From Talinum fruticosum (Eukaryota > Streptophyta > Magnoliopsida > Caryophyllales > Talinaceae): a stretch of 64,000 nucleotides of DNA. Numbering within the stretch: the first letter of the stretch is position 1; every line of letters starts with the position of its first letter. Positions 1-12,800 of the stretch are shown here, piece by piece. Position numbers and translations under genes: made by a program. Where the stretch lies: assembly GCA_021018815.1 (NCBI GenBank), contig JAITYX010000008.1:4586001-4650000 (forward strand), written 5' to 3'. The notes under the pieces are model-generated. The model saw only the letters and a list, made by a program, of their open reading frames with translations, was not told where the DNA came from and searched no databases.

Positions 1-3000
1 CGTCCAATGTTATTTAGATTATTGAAATTATATCAAAAATGAAATATTATGTGAGTTTAATAATTATAAATTAGATTATTCGTGTAAAGAAAGTATTATT
101 AACGTATATTGTTGAATTTTAATTGTATGATTTGACTTTTTTAATCTTTTTATGTGGGAAAAGAGCGAATGTTGATATAAACGGGACTTAAATCTAAATT
201 TTAAATATCAATATTCACAAACTTGACTAGTTGAGTTAAGTGGCATTCACTATCTTTTGGTCCTTTTCAAGTAGCCTACATCAAGTTTTAAATAGACTCA
301 GAAAGGTCAATTTTAATTTTTATGCATCTAATCTAATAATGCTATTAAGCCTAATTTTCACCATTTATATAGTTCTCCACTTAGGGCTGAATGTACTTAA
401 ATGGCTACGTATTTTATCTTTTTAATAAAATTTTAAACTCTCTTAAGAATGGACACCGATTTTTCCACCATTTATATAGTTTTCCACTTATATAGTAACA
501 ATTATTCAAAATTTATTTAAATTATTAAAATGGACATCAAACCAATAACTACTTTTAAAATTTAAGCAAATTTAAAAATAAACATTATCAAAAAAATTTT
601 TAAATTCGCCACTATTTTCATTGGATCGAATTTTATATTCCTGTAGATTTACTATATCCTAATTCAATGTGAATAGATAGACAAAGACGACGCTTATGTA
701 CTTTTATTGTCAAAAGGCATGCATTCGGTTTGTATTGACTTAAAAAATTTTATTTACGTTATGAAATTTGATATTTTGGATATGTTTAAAAAAACAATTA
801 TATCAATATTTATAAGAGCTTTTAGTTGTGACAACTAACAATTTTACTCTATTTTAACTTATTTTACTTATATTAAAAAATTATTTTAATTTATAATAAT
901 TATAACAGTTATATATTTTAGCTCATTTAATTATAACAATTAGCCTTGGAATTATTAACTAACCTATAAATACGACAACACATTCTAGAGAAGCGAAGGC
1001 AAGCAGAGGAAAGGCGAATGTGAAAGGCGGGGTTTGAGCGGACGGAATGAGATTCTAGAGAAGCGGCGAGAAGAATTAAGGAAGGCTGATGGGTGGCACT
1101 CATTTCGTGACTTACCAAACCCAAAACGTCAACACTTTGGGAAAGAGAATGGGAAACTACTCAACTCAACTCTCATCTTCTCGTTTTTCTGCCTTTTATG
1201 TTTCTCATTTTGTCGTGCTTATCAAATCTTCCACATTGCGGTCATCGCACATGTTTAGCCGCTCTTCGACGCAATTCTCACTAATCACATTCCTCCCGAT
1301 GTCCTCCCGCCTTCCTCTTTAGAACCCCAGAAAAATAAAAATAACCACCGGCCCAAATTTCAAAACTAAATACTTCTAGAAATTAAATTTAATTTTAATG
1401 GACTCACGGGTAGGGAAAAAATATACGATTATTAGACTAAATTTAATGAAAACCTAACTCTGTCTTCGAATTTATTAAAAGTTTATCAAGAGTCCACAAA
1501 TTTCACTAAAAAAATTATGACCATCAAAATTTAAATCTTAATAAAAAAATATAAAAACTTTACTTCCGTACCAATTAAGGTACAAGGTCTTAATTCTGAA
1601 AATATTGATGTACGTGTTGACAAAGGATAATGTACACCATAGTGGAGGAGGGAGGGATATAGTTTTATCCTCTCTTATTTCTTCAATTTTACATGTTCAT
1701 TCAGCACTAATAAGGCTAATCATGCACATATTCTCAGTGAAACTGTATAACGATTATTTTATATGTTAATTAAGACAATCTTATATAAGACACAAAAAAT
1801 AGTCAAGTAGGTGTATCACTGCTAATTTTTTCTCTAGAGTCAGATAAAGAATTAGTTTCAAAATTCATCCAATTTAAATATCAAATCGAAATACCTCTTT
1901 CCCTTATGTTATTTGGTATGAATGCCTAAATCGGAAAAAGACAACCTTTTATTACTTTACATAATAATGTTATTCATCCAAGTTAACTTTAATGCATTAA
2001 AAATTAATATCTTCCTTAATTAGATATACATTGTATTAACATTAATCCGTACATGATACAAGTATAAACTAATAATAATAAAGTCCTAATCTTCATTCCT
2101 TCTTTTTACGAACGTCTTATATATTCTTGGAATATCCGTTCTTCGTTATATGTTAACAAATAGTTGGACAAGTAGAAAAGTAGGGAGATTTGTGGACCTA
2201 ATCTCTTTTTCTCTTTTCGGGAGTATATGCTCCTTAGAGTATTTAAGAATTTACGTCTGTTTTAAATTCTAATTTTATGTTCATTATTTTTTGTCTTTTT
2301 TAAATTTCTCCTTTTTAAATTCTAATTTTCCAAGCCTTTTCTGCTTCAATTTCTACAACTGAATTAATATCTAGAGCTATTATTATTTTCTTTCTAATAA
2401 TTTTTTACTAATATATGCAAAATTTTTATTGAGGTTGTTGATTCGATTGGAAATATATTTATAATATTTTTATCAGTTAATTTTATTGATTTTGATTGGG
2501 AATTGTTCAATAAGGAACTTCATACGGCTCAATTAAGGTGATGTTTTATTTAGATGGAATCTATTAATTATATTATATGAAATTATATTATAATTTAATA
2601 ACATTTAGTAAAGACCAATTAAAATCAAAATACATGATTTATGATTAAATTGATATTGTATAGCCGAATAAAATATTTTTTACCATTAATTATTTCAAAA
2701 TAAATACTAATATTTTAAATTTAATTTTAGCATAAAATCACATTTGTATATATTGAATGACTTTTTTACTAAAATATCTTTTTTGACGAAAAAAATAAAA
2801 TAAAATATTAAGTCCGTTGTATGTTAGAAGGCGACATGCCTTAGCACGGCCTCCGCGTTTGTCTGTAGCGTTTAATTTATAGTAGTACTGAAAATGGGTA
2901 GGATTCTTTTGCTTTCGTACACCGACGCTCACTATTTTCTTCACTCTTTTTTTTTTCGTTTTTTCTAATTTATTGTGGTTTCGCATCAAATTAGCTAGTG

Positions 3001-3247
3001 ATTAGCCATTACCCCGGGGCAAAGCGCACAACTGAAGCCACTGATTCATTACTCACTTTATTTTAAAATATTTATTATTTTTTAATTTTAAAAAATAATC
3101 AAAAATATAAAATTAATGATAAAACTTATGATAAATGATCAGATTATCTTAAAATTTTATTAAAATAAAAAAATTAATAAATAAAAAAATTAATTAATAA
3201 TAATATACTGATAAATTTATCATTAATATATCATTAAAATTATAAAT

Positions 3248-3275
3248 TACTTCCTCCGTCCCAAAAAAATTCACT
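3248..3275. mobile_element. Possible Stowaway-like MITE end
   Basis: The motif TACTTCCTCCGTCCCAAAAA resembles the terminal inverted repeat of plant Stowaway (Tc1/mariner) MITEs, including a leading TA. I could not find a matching inverted end within the next 400 bases, so at most this is a truncated or solo end. Confidence 0.3.
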
Positions 3276-4103
3276 ATTATTAGCATGACTCAAAAAATTT
3301 TCCACTTTCTAAAATAGTAACATCAAATACATAGTGTTTCTAAATTACCCTTTCTTTAAATTTTAAAAAATTTATTTTAAAATTTAAATACTAAAGTCAT
3401 TAGTATATATTATACAATAAAAAAATTTTAAAAAAATAATTTATGTTTTTTTAAACCTTGAAAAGGTGGGTTTTTGCCAATTTTGATAAGGTTAACGCCC
3501 ATGGCCCTCTAGAAGGTAAGTGACACGACAAGAGCCACGAATCTACCCCTTTCCAACACAAACCACCCACGTGTACATCGCCTATGCGCCTATGCACTTA
3601 CCACCATCCTCATTTGTCTACACATCACACATCATTCTAAAGTTATCTTATTTTATAAATATATTTATTCGAAATTACTTTTCATCCGTATTAATTAACA
3701 TTCACATAAAATAATAACAGTGTTTCATCAAAATAAAATAATAATAGTAAACAAATCAAATTCCACTACTTTTTCTGCAAAGGGTTTTCCACTAAAATAC
3801 AAATATTCACCATTTAGACTTACTTCAAATCGATTTTTGTGTGTAAAACGTTTTCCACTTCATTTTTTAAATTCAAGAGAGAATTAGAATCAAATAATTC
3901 AAATACATTTCAAATTAATAGCTTAATAACAATCACGTTAATTATTTCATATAACCTTTCAAAATTAAAGTCAATGAGTCAAACCCTCATATTTTGAATT
4001 GTTAGTTGGATAAGTTGCATCAATATTTTCAAATTTGTCATCAAATAAACGTAAAGTATATTTTATATCACGTTTGCAGTTTTTGTGCCACCCGTATGTT
4101 GAC

Positions 4104-4105
<2 letters not shown>

Positions 4106-4136
<31 letters not shown>
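4106..4136. repeat. (TAA)n microsatellite
   Basis: About ten uninterrupted ATA/TAA trinucleotide units in non-coding DNA. Confidence 0.9.
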
Positions 4137-4140
<4 letters not shown>

Positions 4141-4499
4141 TGGTATCAAGCGGATAAATTGGAGAGCAATTAAACTTGAAAATCCAGGTCTTGGTGGGCT
4201 ATCGCTGCTGGCGAAACTTTCCAAGTACAAACAGAATTGGGCCGGAGAAATCAACGAATATATGCAGTATGAGAAACAAAAAGCTATGAATTAACAATGA
4301 GTGGCCCAATATATTGGGCTTAGAAACTTTGAGGAGCTTTAATCAATTATCTCAATATTTAAGGGATTTTCTTTTAATCATCTTTTAACGCAGAAAAGTT
4401 TACGAAAGGGGTTTATAAATAAAAAAAAAGTTTACGAAGGGGAAGACAGAACGTCAGTAACTACTTGTCTTTTTTTCTTTTTTATTCAGAGGAGTTACA

Positions 4500-5232
4500 A
4501 AAAGTATTACAAAAATTACACAAAGGTATCCTAAGGTATGGTATAACTATTTACAACTCCATCAAAAATGAAAAATTACTCATAAGTAACTTAAGGTATG
4601 GTGTAACTATTTCTAGGCCCCTCAGGTATGAAATTATTCCTAAGTACCCTAAAGTATGATGTAAATATTTACAGGCCCCGAGATATTAAAAACTACTCCT
4701 AGGTACCTTCCTTTTGGCATAATATTATTGCTCAACTGGGAGAGAGAGAGAGAAATGTTTTATGAGAGAGGACTAACAGAGAGGGAGAGGACGAACAAAT
4801 GAACAGAGATGGGAGAGAAAGGAACAAAGAGATGGGAGAGAACGATGGACACAGAGGGTGAACAAACAAGAGAGGAAAGAGAAGAATGAACGAACTTGGA
4901 GACTGGGGAAGAGGAGAATGAACACAAAAGAGAATACAACAAAACGAATATAGAGAAGAAAGGAAATATGAACACAAAAAGAAGAGAGTAGAACGAACAA
5001 ACAAATAAACAAAGATTAGGGGTTTTGACATTAAAAAATATATTTTAATGCTCTTTGCTTTAATTTTTCACGGGGTTCATTAAGGGTAAAATAAAATTTT
5101 CGTATATTAGGTAGGCTGTAAAAAAATTATAGTAAAAGTAAGGGTACCTAGAGGTAGTTTTTCATACTTGAGAGGCGTATAAATAGTTTCATCATATCTT
5201 AAGGTACCTATGAGTAATTTTTCATAGGAGAG
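4500..5232. mobile_element. Foldback-like element with tandemly repeated inverted arms
   Basis: The left arm (about 4500-4710) contains roughly 3.4 tandem copies of a unit of about 60 bp, each with a core like AAGGTATGGTGTAACTATTT followed by a TAxxxCCCCTCAGGTATG-type stretch. The right arm (about 5105-5232) contains about two copies of the same unit in inverted orientation. The two arms align as reverse complements over about 115 bases at roughly 80 percent identity by eye. The middle (4736-5030) is purine-rich GA/GAACA low-complexity DNA. Tandem subrepeats inside long inverted arms are typical of foldback transposons. I found no convincing target-site duplication and no transposase. Open frames on the minus strand across the middle are low-complexity artefacts. 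Confidence 0.6.
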
Positions 5233-8200
5233 TGGAGAATTTAACTTGAGACCTAATATACTAAGGACATTAGTCTTGACCACTAAATCATGATCTTATT
5301 GGTAGCAAATACCTATCTTTGACGTTTATATATGCTATAGTTTCACATAACTCCTAAATTATATGCATAACGAGTACATTATACTCTCACAAGTCACATA
5401 AACAGATACATATTAAAATTTGTCTATACGATAAATATACGGGAGCAAATATATGATATGTAACTCTCGAGAGCATTTACATAGAAAAGTATAATGTACA
5501 TTGTCATTTATGCCATATATACAGGGAAAATAAAGATAGGTCGTGTGTTAGTAATATAGTGAAAAGAAATGTGATGACTTCACTGCAAAAATCATTCAAC
5601 TTAGGATGACAACAAATGATATCTTCTATGGATGATAGAAAATTCATAAACAACTACTTTCACCGTAAACTTTCAATGAGATTTTTAAAATTAACTTTTT
5701 GTCTCACAACTTTTTCATAAATAACTAACTTTACCAAAAAAAAATTCTTAAAAAGACTAATGTAACTAATGTTAATAATTAGTATATAAACAGCTAATAG
5801 TTGATTACCGAACATGAAATTATAGGTGAGTGTGACACACTTGCACACACATATAATTAAGTTACGAGAAATTACCACTATTTATTATTTTCTCTTAGAA
5901 TTAAAATTTGTCCTCAGTTAGCAATTATGATATAAATATGGGCTAATTAAATTCATAAAATTTACATATATAAAAAATCTGTTATGAACACAATTTTAGA
6001 TTAAATCAACCTTATAGTTTGAAATTTTTTAAAACTTTCTGATTATTATTTTCTTTCAAATCAAAATACTATTGGTGGTGAATAGGGGGCAAAAGGAATC
6101 CTAAAGGGACATACATGCCCTCGACGTCAAGGCTTGCAAACCCCGTGAGCGAAGGGGAAAGCTTAAGATGGTCCAACTGTGGGTCGTCAATTCTGTCGAT
6201 TGAAATGAACCCACAATGACAGGCCCATCCGCTTCTTTTCAACTTCAAATCAGTGATCCGATATTTTTGAGCATCCACAAGTGCAAGTTTATTCCTATCA
6301 CGATTGTTCACAATAAGGGATAGTTTAATATTACATATTTTACTTTTTTTATGCATAATTTACTGTCTTAACGTAGTGTCCATGCCACATACAAACATTT
6401 TGTAAGATATTAAAACTCATACAAATATCTAAAGTAGAAAAACATTCTACCAGGAGTTTTCCCCGATCTCTTCTTACCCCCTCTCTATGCCATACTCGCT
6501 CATTTAGAGATATATTGTTTGATAATAAAAGGTCGTTGAATGCGTAACTTAACCTAAAAAGGAAAAAAAGTAGCATAATTTTATTCAAGTGTTAGCATTT
6601 ATCTAGTGTTTGGTAGGAGATAATATCGATTTAACTACAGAAAATGCATTTTGTAAGTGCCTTTTTAGTTAATCAATTCGATTATAAGAATAATAACTTC
6701 AAAAGCAAAATACACATAAATATACAAAAGGTATATTTATATAGATATCATTGTTTCAAAATTAATTTATGAATTAGAATCCCCCATTTTACGTAGGAGC
6801 CAACTCATTTTTTAAGGTTACCTGTTAATATTATGAGAAATTACACTTGTACTCGACAAAGAATATTAAAAATATACCGATTTATTGTGAGTGATTTATT
6901 TTAATTTTTATCCTTAAAACCCTTTGCTTTTATGGTGATATATTTTATGGACTTGTGCCACATCATATTAATATATATTCATTGTCCATTTTATTAGTGC
7001 CTATAAGATGGTTAACACCATAAACATTTATGAATGATAAATTACACATAACCATTTCATCCCGAATAAGATAACATATACTCCTCTATTTCAAAATATA
7101 TGTCAATTAATTAACTTTTTCGTTTTACAATATGTGTCAGTTTATAATTTTAATGACGTATTAATAACTCGATTTATCAATTTATTTTTATTAATTGATT
7201 TCTTCATTTTCAATGTAATATTGGACAACTTAATCTTTTAACATAAATTTTGTTATAAATTTTGTATTTTATTGTTATTCTATCCTAATCTTAAAACAAC
7301 AAATATTTTAAAATGTGGGAGTTCATGGAATAAAAGTTCAGAAAATCATGGTTTTCATAAAATATGAGACCCCATTTCCCATATCTTTTTGTTGCAAAGT
7401 TCCAAGTAGGCATGCATGTTTGAAGTCCAACACAGCTAGCATCATTTACTACACCTGCTATAAAAGTTTTCAGCATTATTTGCAGATCCAATCTGCTCCT
7501 TCAGTCTAAATACTACTGATCTGATGGAGTACAAGGCTTGTTCATAAACAAGTACTCCGTGCAAGAGACTATTAACTCTTCTTTTTCCAAAAAAATTTAA
7601 TTCTTGTGTATAATTCATGCTTTTGATCCAATCTGCTTTTGAGGACCCTACTAAATTAGATTATTTGGTTACGAGTTTTGAATTCAGTTTTTGTTTCGTA
7701 GGTGGTAGTTACAGTAGCTTTGTTGTATCTGTGTTTGGTTCAATATAATGACTTTTCGGGAAAAAAATCCTTGCTTTTGAGTCCAATATTGACGTACCAA
7801 AAATAGGTTGGAGCATATTAGGAAAAAACATTACTTTAAAGTGTCCAAGTCCATTAGGAATTTGTTAATAATCACTTTATATAATTTGCTGGCAACCTTA
7901 AATATCCCTCCTTCCATTACCCTAAATCAGCACAAGGTTCTTTGATTTGAACCCAAGAAGAATTTTGATATGATGCTCAAAAACGATCATTTCAATAAAA
8001 AAATTAAAGTTAATAATTAAAGGTTTAGAAATACATTTTATACTCAAACAAGTGTAGAGGCATTCTAATAAGAACGTAAATGATAGTGATAAGAAGTGAA
8101 TACATATCTATGCTAAAACTCGGCATTTGACATCACGTAAAGTTGGCTGTTGACACAAGGCAAGGAAACATCACTTAAGGTTGGCATTTGACATCACTTG

Positions 8201-9776
8201 GATGGATTTTGATTGAGGATGAAGGTTTCCACTTTGTAGCATAAATCTTAGTTGGGTCCCGAGGGGGTGTTCTTTGATGTTCAAGTGGAAGTTCGTGGTG
8301 GATGAGAACAAGAAATGACTGGAAAATAGGGAAAGAGTTATGTTGACTAGTGTATAGTTAGGAGCTGTGGGGGATCGTAGTTACGGGCAACCCTACTTGG
8401 AAGCAACAAGACTTCATTCGCAATTTGCCCTTGTTGCCTCTTTATATTTCAAAACCAAAACAATTTTTGACATATAGTAATAAGCAAGTAATTAATAAAG
8501 TTATAATGAGTCTTCAAGGCCGCATAAACCATGCTCTAGAGAACGGTTTAATTTTTAACATACAAATTTTAGAATTTTAAAGCTTCTCTCTATAATTTCT
8601 TATAATTATTATTCTTTACATGTAGTGTACTTCTCAATGCAAAGTTAAAGAAAAACGCAGAAGATAAATATAGATTAATGTAAACCTAAATAATGTATGT
8701 TGAAATTGTAGAATATTAAAGTATGATGAAACGAACTGCCGCCATTTGATGATAATTCTACAGCACTAGATGATCTAAAATCTAATTAATAATTTCCCAA
8801 TTTCAGATCAAGGAGACAAAAATCCCATGCCAAATACTATCTTTGGAAAAATGTGCCCCCTTATGTTTGTTTGATAGATAGCCCACTATTTCATTTGTTC
8901 AAGAGACAATCCTGCCTTCTCATTTGCTTAATCAACTCTCCTTTTCTTCCAATTTTTAATTTTTGATTAGATTATGATGGTATCGATATGTAAATAATTT
9001 TATTCATATAATACGAGAGACATTTAAACGGTTATTTTTCTTTTCTCGTTAATAATATTGGTAGTTGATTGTAAAAAAATATGACATTATTAGTAGCTAG
9101 ATGGACACCTAAATTAATTATGTTTCCATCCGTCTAATTATAGTACAAGGTATATGGATGCCAATTTTATTGAATGTAATGTTGCATTAATATCAATTTA
9201 GTACTACCTTATTTGGATAATTTAGAAAGAAACTTATTCTAAGTGGCTATCTTATATTTTGTCCCATATGTTAATCAAAATTTTGTACCTATATACATGA
9301 CTCAACAATATTTTTTTCAAAATATGACTTGTGACAAAAAAAAAATAATTCACGCTTTACCCATTCTAAAAGAAATTTTATATTAATATTATAATTCTTC
9401 TTTAAAAAAAAAAACAAATTCAAGTTTTTTCCGCTCTAGGCTAGGATTTCATTTTCAACTACAAGGATGAAGATTAGACTGGAATTTTCCTCTTGAACTT
9501 TAAATGCAATCAAAATCACACAACATTCAATCAAGAGTCAAGAATCTAGATAACCTAATGAAGAGCCAGCCCCACTAAAAAAAAAAAAAAACCCTAAAAA
9601 GTGTATTCACTAAATATCTGCCCAAAAATGTGGGTCCTTTAGACCATCACTTATCACATGCAATGATACAAAGATAATTTGTGATTGTCTGATCTTCATA
9701 TCTCACATGTTATGGTGTGCCCCTTCACACTATAACTCACACCCTCATCTTTCCTTTCGTCATATTTTTGCCTTTT
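5233..9776. other. Intergenic DNA upstream of the XYL1-like gene
   Basis: AT-rich DNA with no supported gene. A GC-richer patch at about 6065-6270 stands out but its minus-strand translation matches nothing I recognise. The 15-mer GGCATTTGACATCAC occurs twice near 8122 and 8183. The final few hundred bases presumably hold the promoter of the gene starting at 9847. Confidence 0.6.
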
Positions 9777-9784
9777 TATTTAAA
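9777..9784 (+). promoter_or_regulatory. TATA-like box of the XYL1-like gene
   Basis: TATTTAAA lies 63 bases before the proposed start codon at 9847. This would place transcription start near 9810 and give a leader of about 35-40 bases containing a CT-rich tract. Position and sequence fit a plant TATA box, with no direct proof. Confidence 0.45.
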
Positions 9785-9846
9785 CCCTGAGTCCCAGAGT
9801 AGCATACACTGGACAGGGGTTTCACTCTCCACTCTCTTCACTAAGC

Positions 9847-12800
9847 ATGTCCTCCCCAGTTCTACTATTTTCTCTCTCCTCATTTGTTCTGTGTTTGCTG
9901 CTTCTGGGTAGTGTGAACTTTGATGGGGTGGTAGCAGCTTCAGCTCAACCCCTTCTTCTAATTCTTCTTCCTCTGTTCCAACTAAAATTGGGAAAGGGTA
10001 CCGATTGGTCTCCATTGAAGAAGTCCCTGAGGGTGGTTTTATTGCTTACTTGCAAGTCAAGAAGAAGAACAAAATTTATGGCTCTGATATACCTAATTTA
10101 CGCCTTTTTGTCAAGTGGGTCTTTGCAATTTCCTGAACTTTTTCTGATTTCCCTGTTCTTTTTACTGAATCAAATTATTGGGTTTGAAAATTTACATTTT
10201 GTTGCCTGTTTCTCTCTCTCTTTTCAGGCATGAAACGGTGGAGCGGTTAAGAGTGCACATTACTGATGCAGATAAACCCAGATGGGAAGTGCCATACGAT
10301 CTCTTACCCAGAGAAAAACCTCCCCCATTGAAACATGCCATAGGAAAATCCAGGAAAATACCACTTTCAGAGTCAAAATTTTCAGGAAACGAGCTTATCT
10401 TTAGCTATACAGCTGACCCCTTTACTTTTGCAGTGAAAAGGAAGTCAAATGGGCAAACCCTTTTGATACTAGCGCTAGTGGTTCAGACCCATTTAACACT
10501 TTGGTGTTTAAAGACCAATATCTTGAGATAACCACCAAATTACCCTCAGATGCTTCTCTCTATGGGCTTGGGGAAAATACACAGCCTCATGGGATCAAAT
10601 TATACCCTAATGACCCTTACACTCTTTACACAACTGATGTTTCTGCCATTAATCTTAATATGGATTTATACGGCTCACACCCGGTTTATATGGATCTTAG
10701 GAATGTGGGTGGGCAGCCCTCAGCCCATGCTGTTCTTTTACTGAACAGCAATGGGATGGACATCTTCTACAGAGGAAATTCATTGACATACAAAGTGATT
10801 GGGGGTGTCTTTGATTTTTACTTCTTTGCGGGTCCCTCACCTCTTGATGTTGTGAATCAGTACACCAGCTTGATTGGCAGGCCCGCTCCAATGCCCTACT
10901 GGGCATTTGGTATGTTCTCATCTCTCTCCTCTTCAATCCTTAATGTGGGTTTTGCTTCATTTTACTTGTTCTGTTGTCGAGTGGTTTTTATTCTTTGATG
11001 GGTATATATAATTAGTTTGTTGGATCATTGAATGTTTGAGCATTATTTTTGTTAATGTAGATTGTAGCAATATTTGTAGTGATTCCGGAATGATTCTAAT
11101 ACCCGGTTAGGGAGCTTGAAAAGTGAGCTGATTAAGCAGCTCTACCTTATTATATTTATGTAACCGGTTTTTGTATTTGCTTACTGGGCTTTATCTATTT
11201 GTGGGACCCGATTTTATGTTTTTCTGCCTTCTTTGGGGATGAGGTAGGGGTTTTTAGTTGGACCAATGTAATGCGGATGGGGACCTTAAGTATTATGATT
11301 GCATGAATTATTGGTGTACATTGATGAAATTTGTATTCCCTTATATTTTTGGTTTGAATTGATGGTTAGCTGTCACTGTAAATTGATCCACTCATTTAAT
11401 TAACCTTATGATTGTCATTGTAGCGGGGGACCCTAGGTTGAAACTTTGAAGCTTTGTATATGGTTGAGATTAGAACAATGCCTTTGTTTAGCATTCCCTT
11501 TTGTATATGGCACCTTTTGTCTATTCATCAGTGACAATGTTATATGTGCCCTTTATCGGTGTGGTAACTGTCATTTGAGTTCAAAACTAGGATATGTTAC
11601 AACTTGATTGATCAATCGGCTATTGCTGTTTGTTGACTATCAAGATACTCTTAGCAGTGGTGACTATGTTGATTACTTGTTGAGGACCATCCTCAGACAA
11701 ATCTCTTGGTTTTGATAGAACTATGCTACCAGGCTCTTTGCTTGCTAGGGGCAAGGCTGTCTGTAGTTGCATCTGCCTAACCCTTGCTTTTGTGGAATGA
11801 GTGTTGGGTTGTTGTTGTATGCTTAATCTAGGATGTCATTTGCTTTAGGCCAGAGCGGAGGGATATCTTCTTTTTTAAAAAGAAAAATAAAGAATGTTGA
11901 AGGCCATGGTGAGTTTGTAAAAGCTGGTTGTGCATCATTTCTTGGACCATATCTAAGTCCTTGTCTTTTTGTATACCCCATATGTTCTTAATGATGCCTT
12001 CCCCAACTGTTTCACCATCAGGGAAGATTGGAATAAATATTACTTATATCTATTAAGGTGTGATCTATTTCCGCATTAGTATAAGAACAAGTATCTAAGC
12101 ACTTTTCACACGGAAGATTATTATTTCTTTTACCCTTTTACGTGGATATTGGACTCGACTCTTGGTTTTCTGTTGAAACGGCTAATTGTAAAATTCAACC
12201 GCATTATTGATGTGTGTAGAAAGTGTCATACTCATATTCAATTCGGAGGATGGAAAGCGACCTTTGGCTGTATTTTTGTAAAAAATCCACAAGTGGTCCT
12301 AGAAACCAGAAAGCATTCAAAGTGCTCAATAATCTATCATTTAAATACCTTTTTCTCACTACGTGTCCCATCTTCAGGCACACTTACCAAACTTTTCAAA
12401 AAAGTATAGTATCCAGTCTAGGTAAATATGTCATGGAAAGGAATAGAAACAGATTTAATTAATTTACTGATTAGTGAGTAAGAGTTTGATGTTATTCAAT
12501 AGTTTTTAGTTTGTCTATAGATTAGGCATATATTATGAAATTGGGGTACACCTGCAATCTTGTCCCTCTTGCTTTGGGCAGCATTGAACATTTATCAATG
12601 TTGGTAGGTATAGTTATTCTGAGTGGGGCAACTTCCCTGTTCTCTTGACCGTTTGATGCAGTAGTGCCTTTATGATTATTACATTTTAAGTTGAGTATCT
12701 GCTTTGTCATGGTTATTCATGACCGTTGGTGCAGTGCTTATAGTTCTGATTAGGTGCTGATCTTTCAGCGCCCTTGGATAGAAACACAAAGGATTAGGAA

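Larger units (their letters stand above)
1..4490. other. AT-rich intergenic DNA, no supported gene
   Basis: No open frame here looks like a recognisable protein. A TATA-like CTATAAATAC lies near 963 and is followed by a GC-richer stretch to about 1330, where the 14-mer ATTCTAGAGAAGCG occurs twice (near 983 and 1051). This could be a decayed gene start but cannot be assigned. The rest is AT-rich, with many A and T runs, and probably consists of old transposon debris. Confidence 0.6.

Noticed and set aside
4732..5031. Overlapping minus-strand open frames rich in Ser, Leu and Phe
   Set aside because: They are translations of the GA/CT-rich core of the foldback-like element in several frames. 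The low-complexity composition shows no real protein.
9903..9990. A mini-intron joining the signal peptide to the XYL1 mature frame
   Set aside because: The only GT-AG pairs in range are about 30 bases apart, too short for a plant intron.
9847..10233. Reading the first XYL1 frame straight on as a separate 128-residue protein
   Set aside because: After the signal peptide this frame leaves the conserved enzyme sequence, which continues in the next frame. It also runs through the intron donor at 10115.
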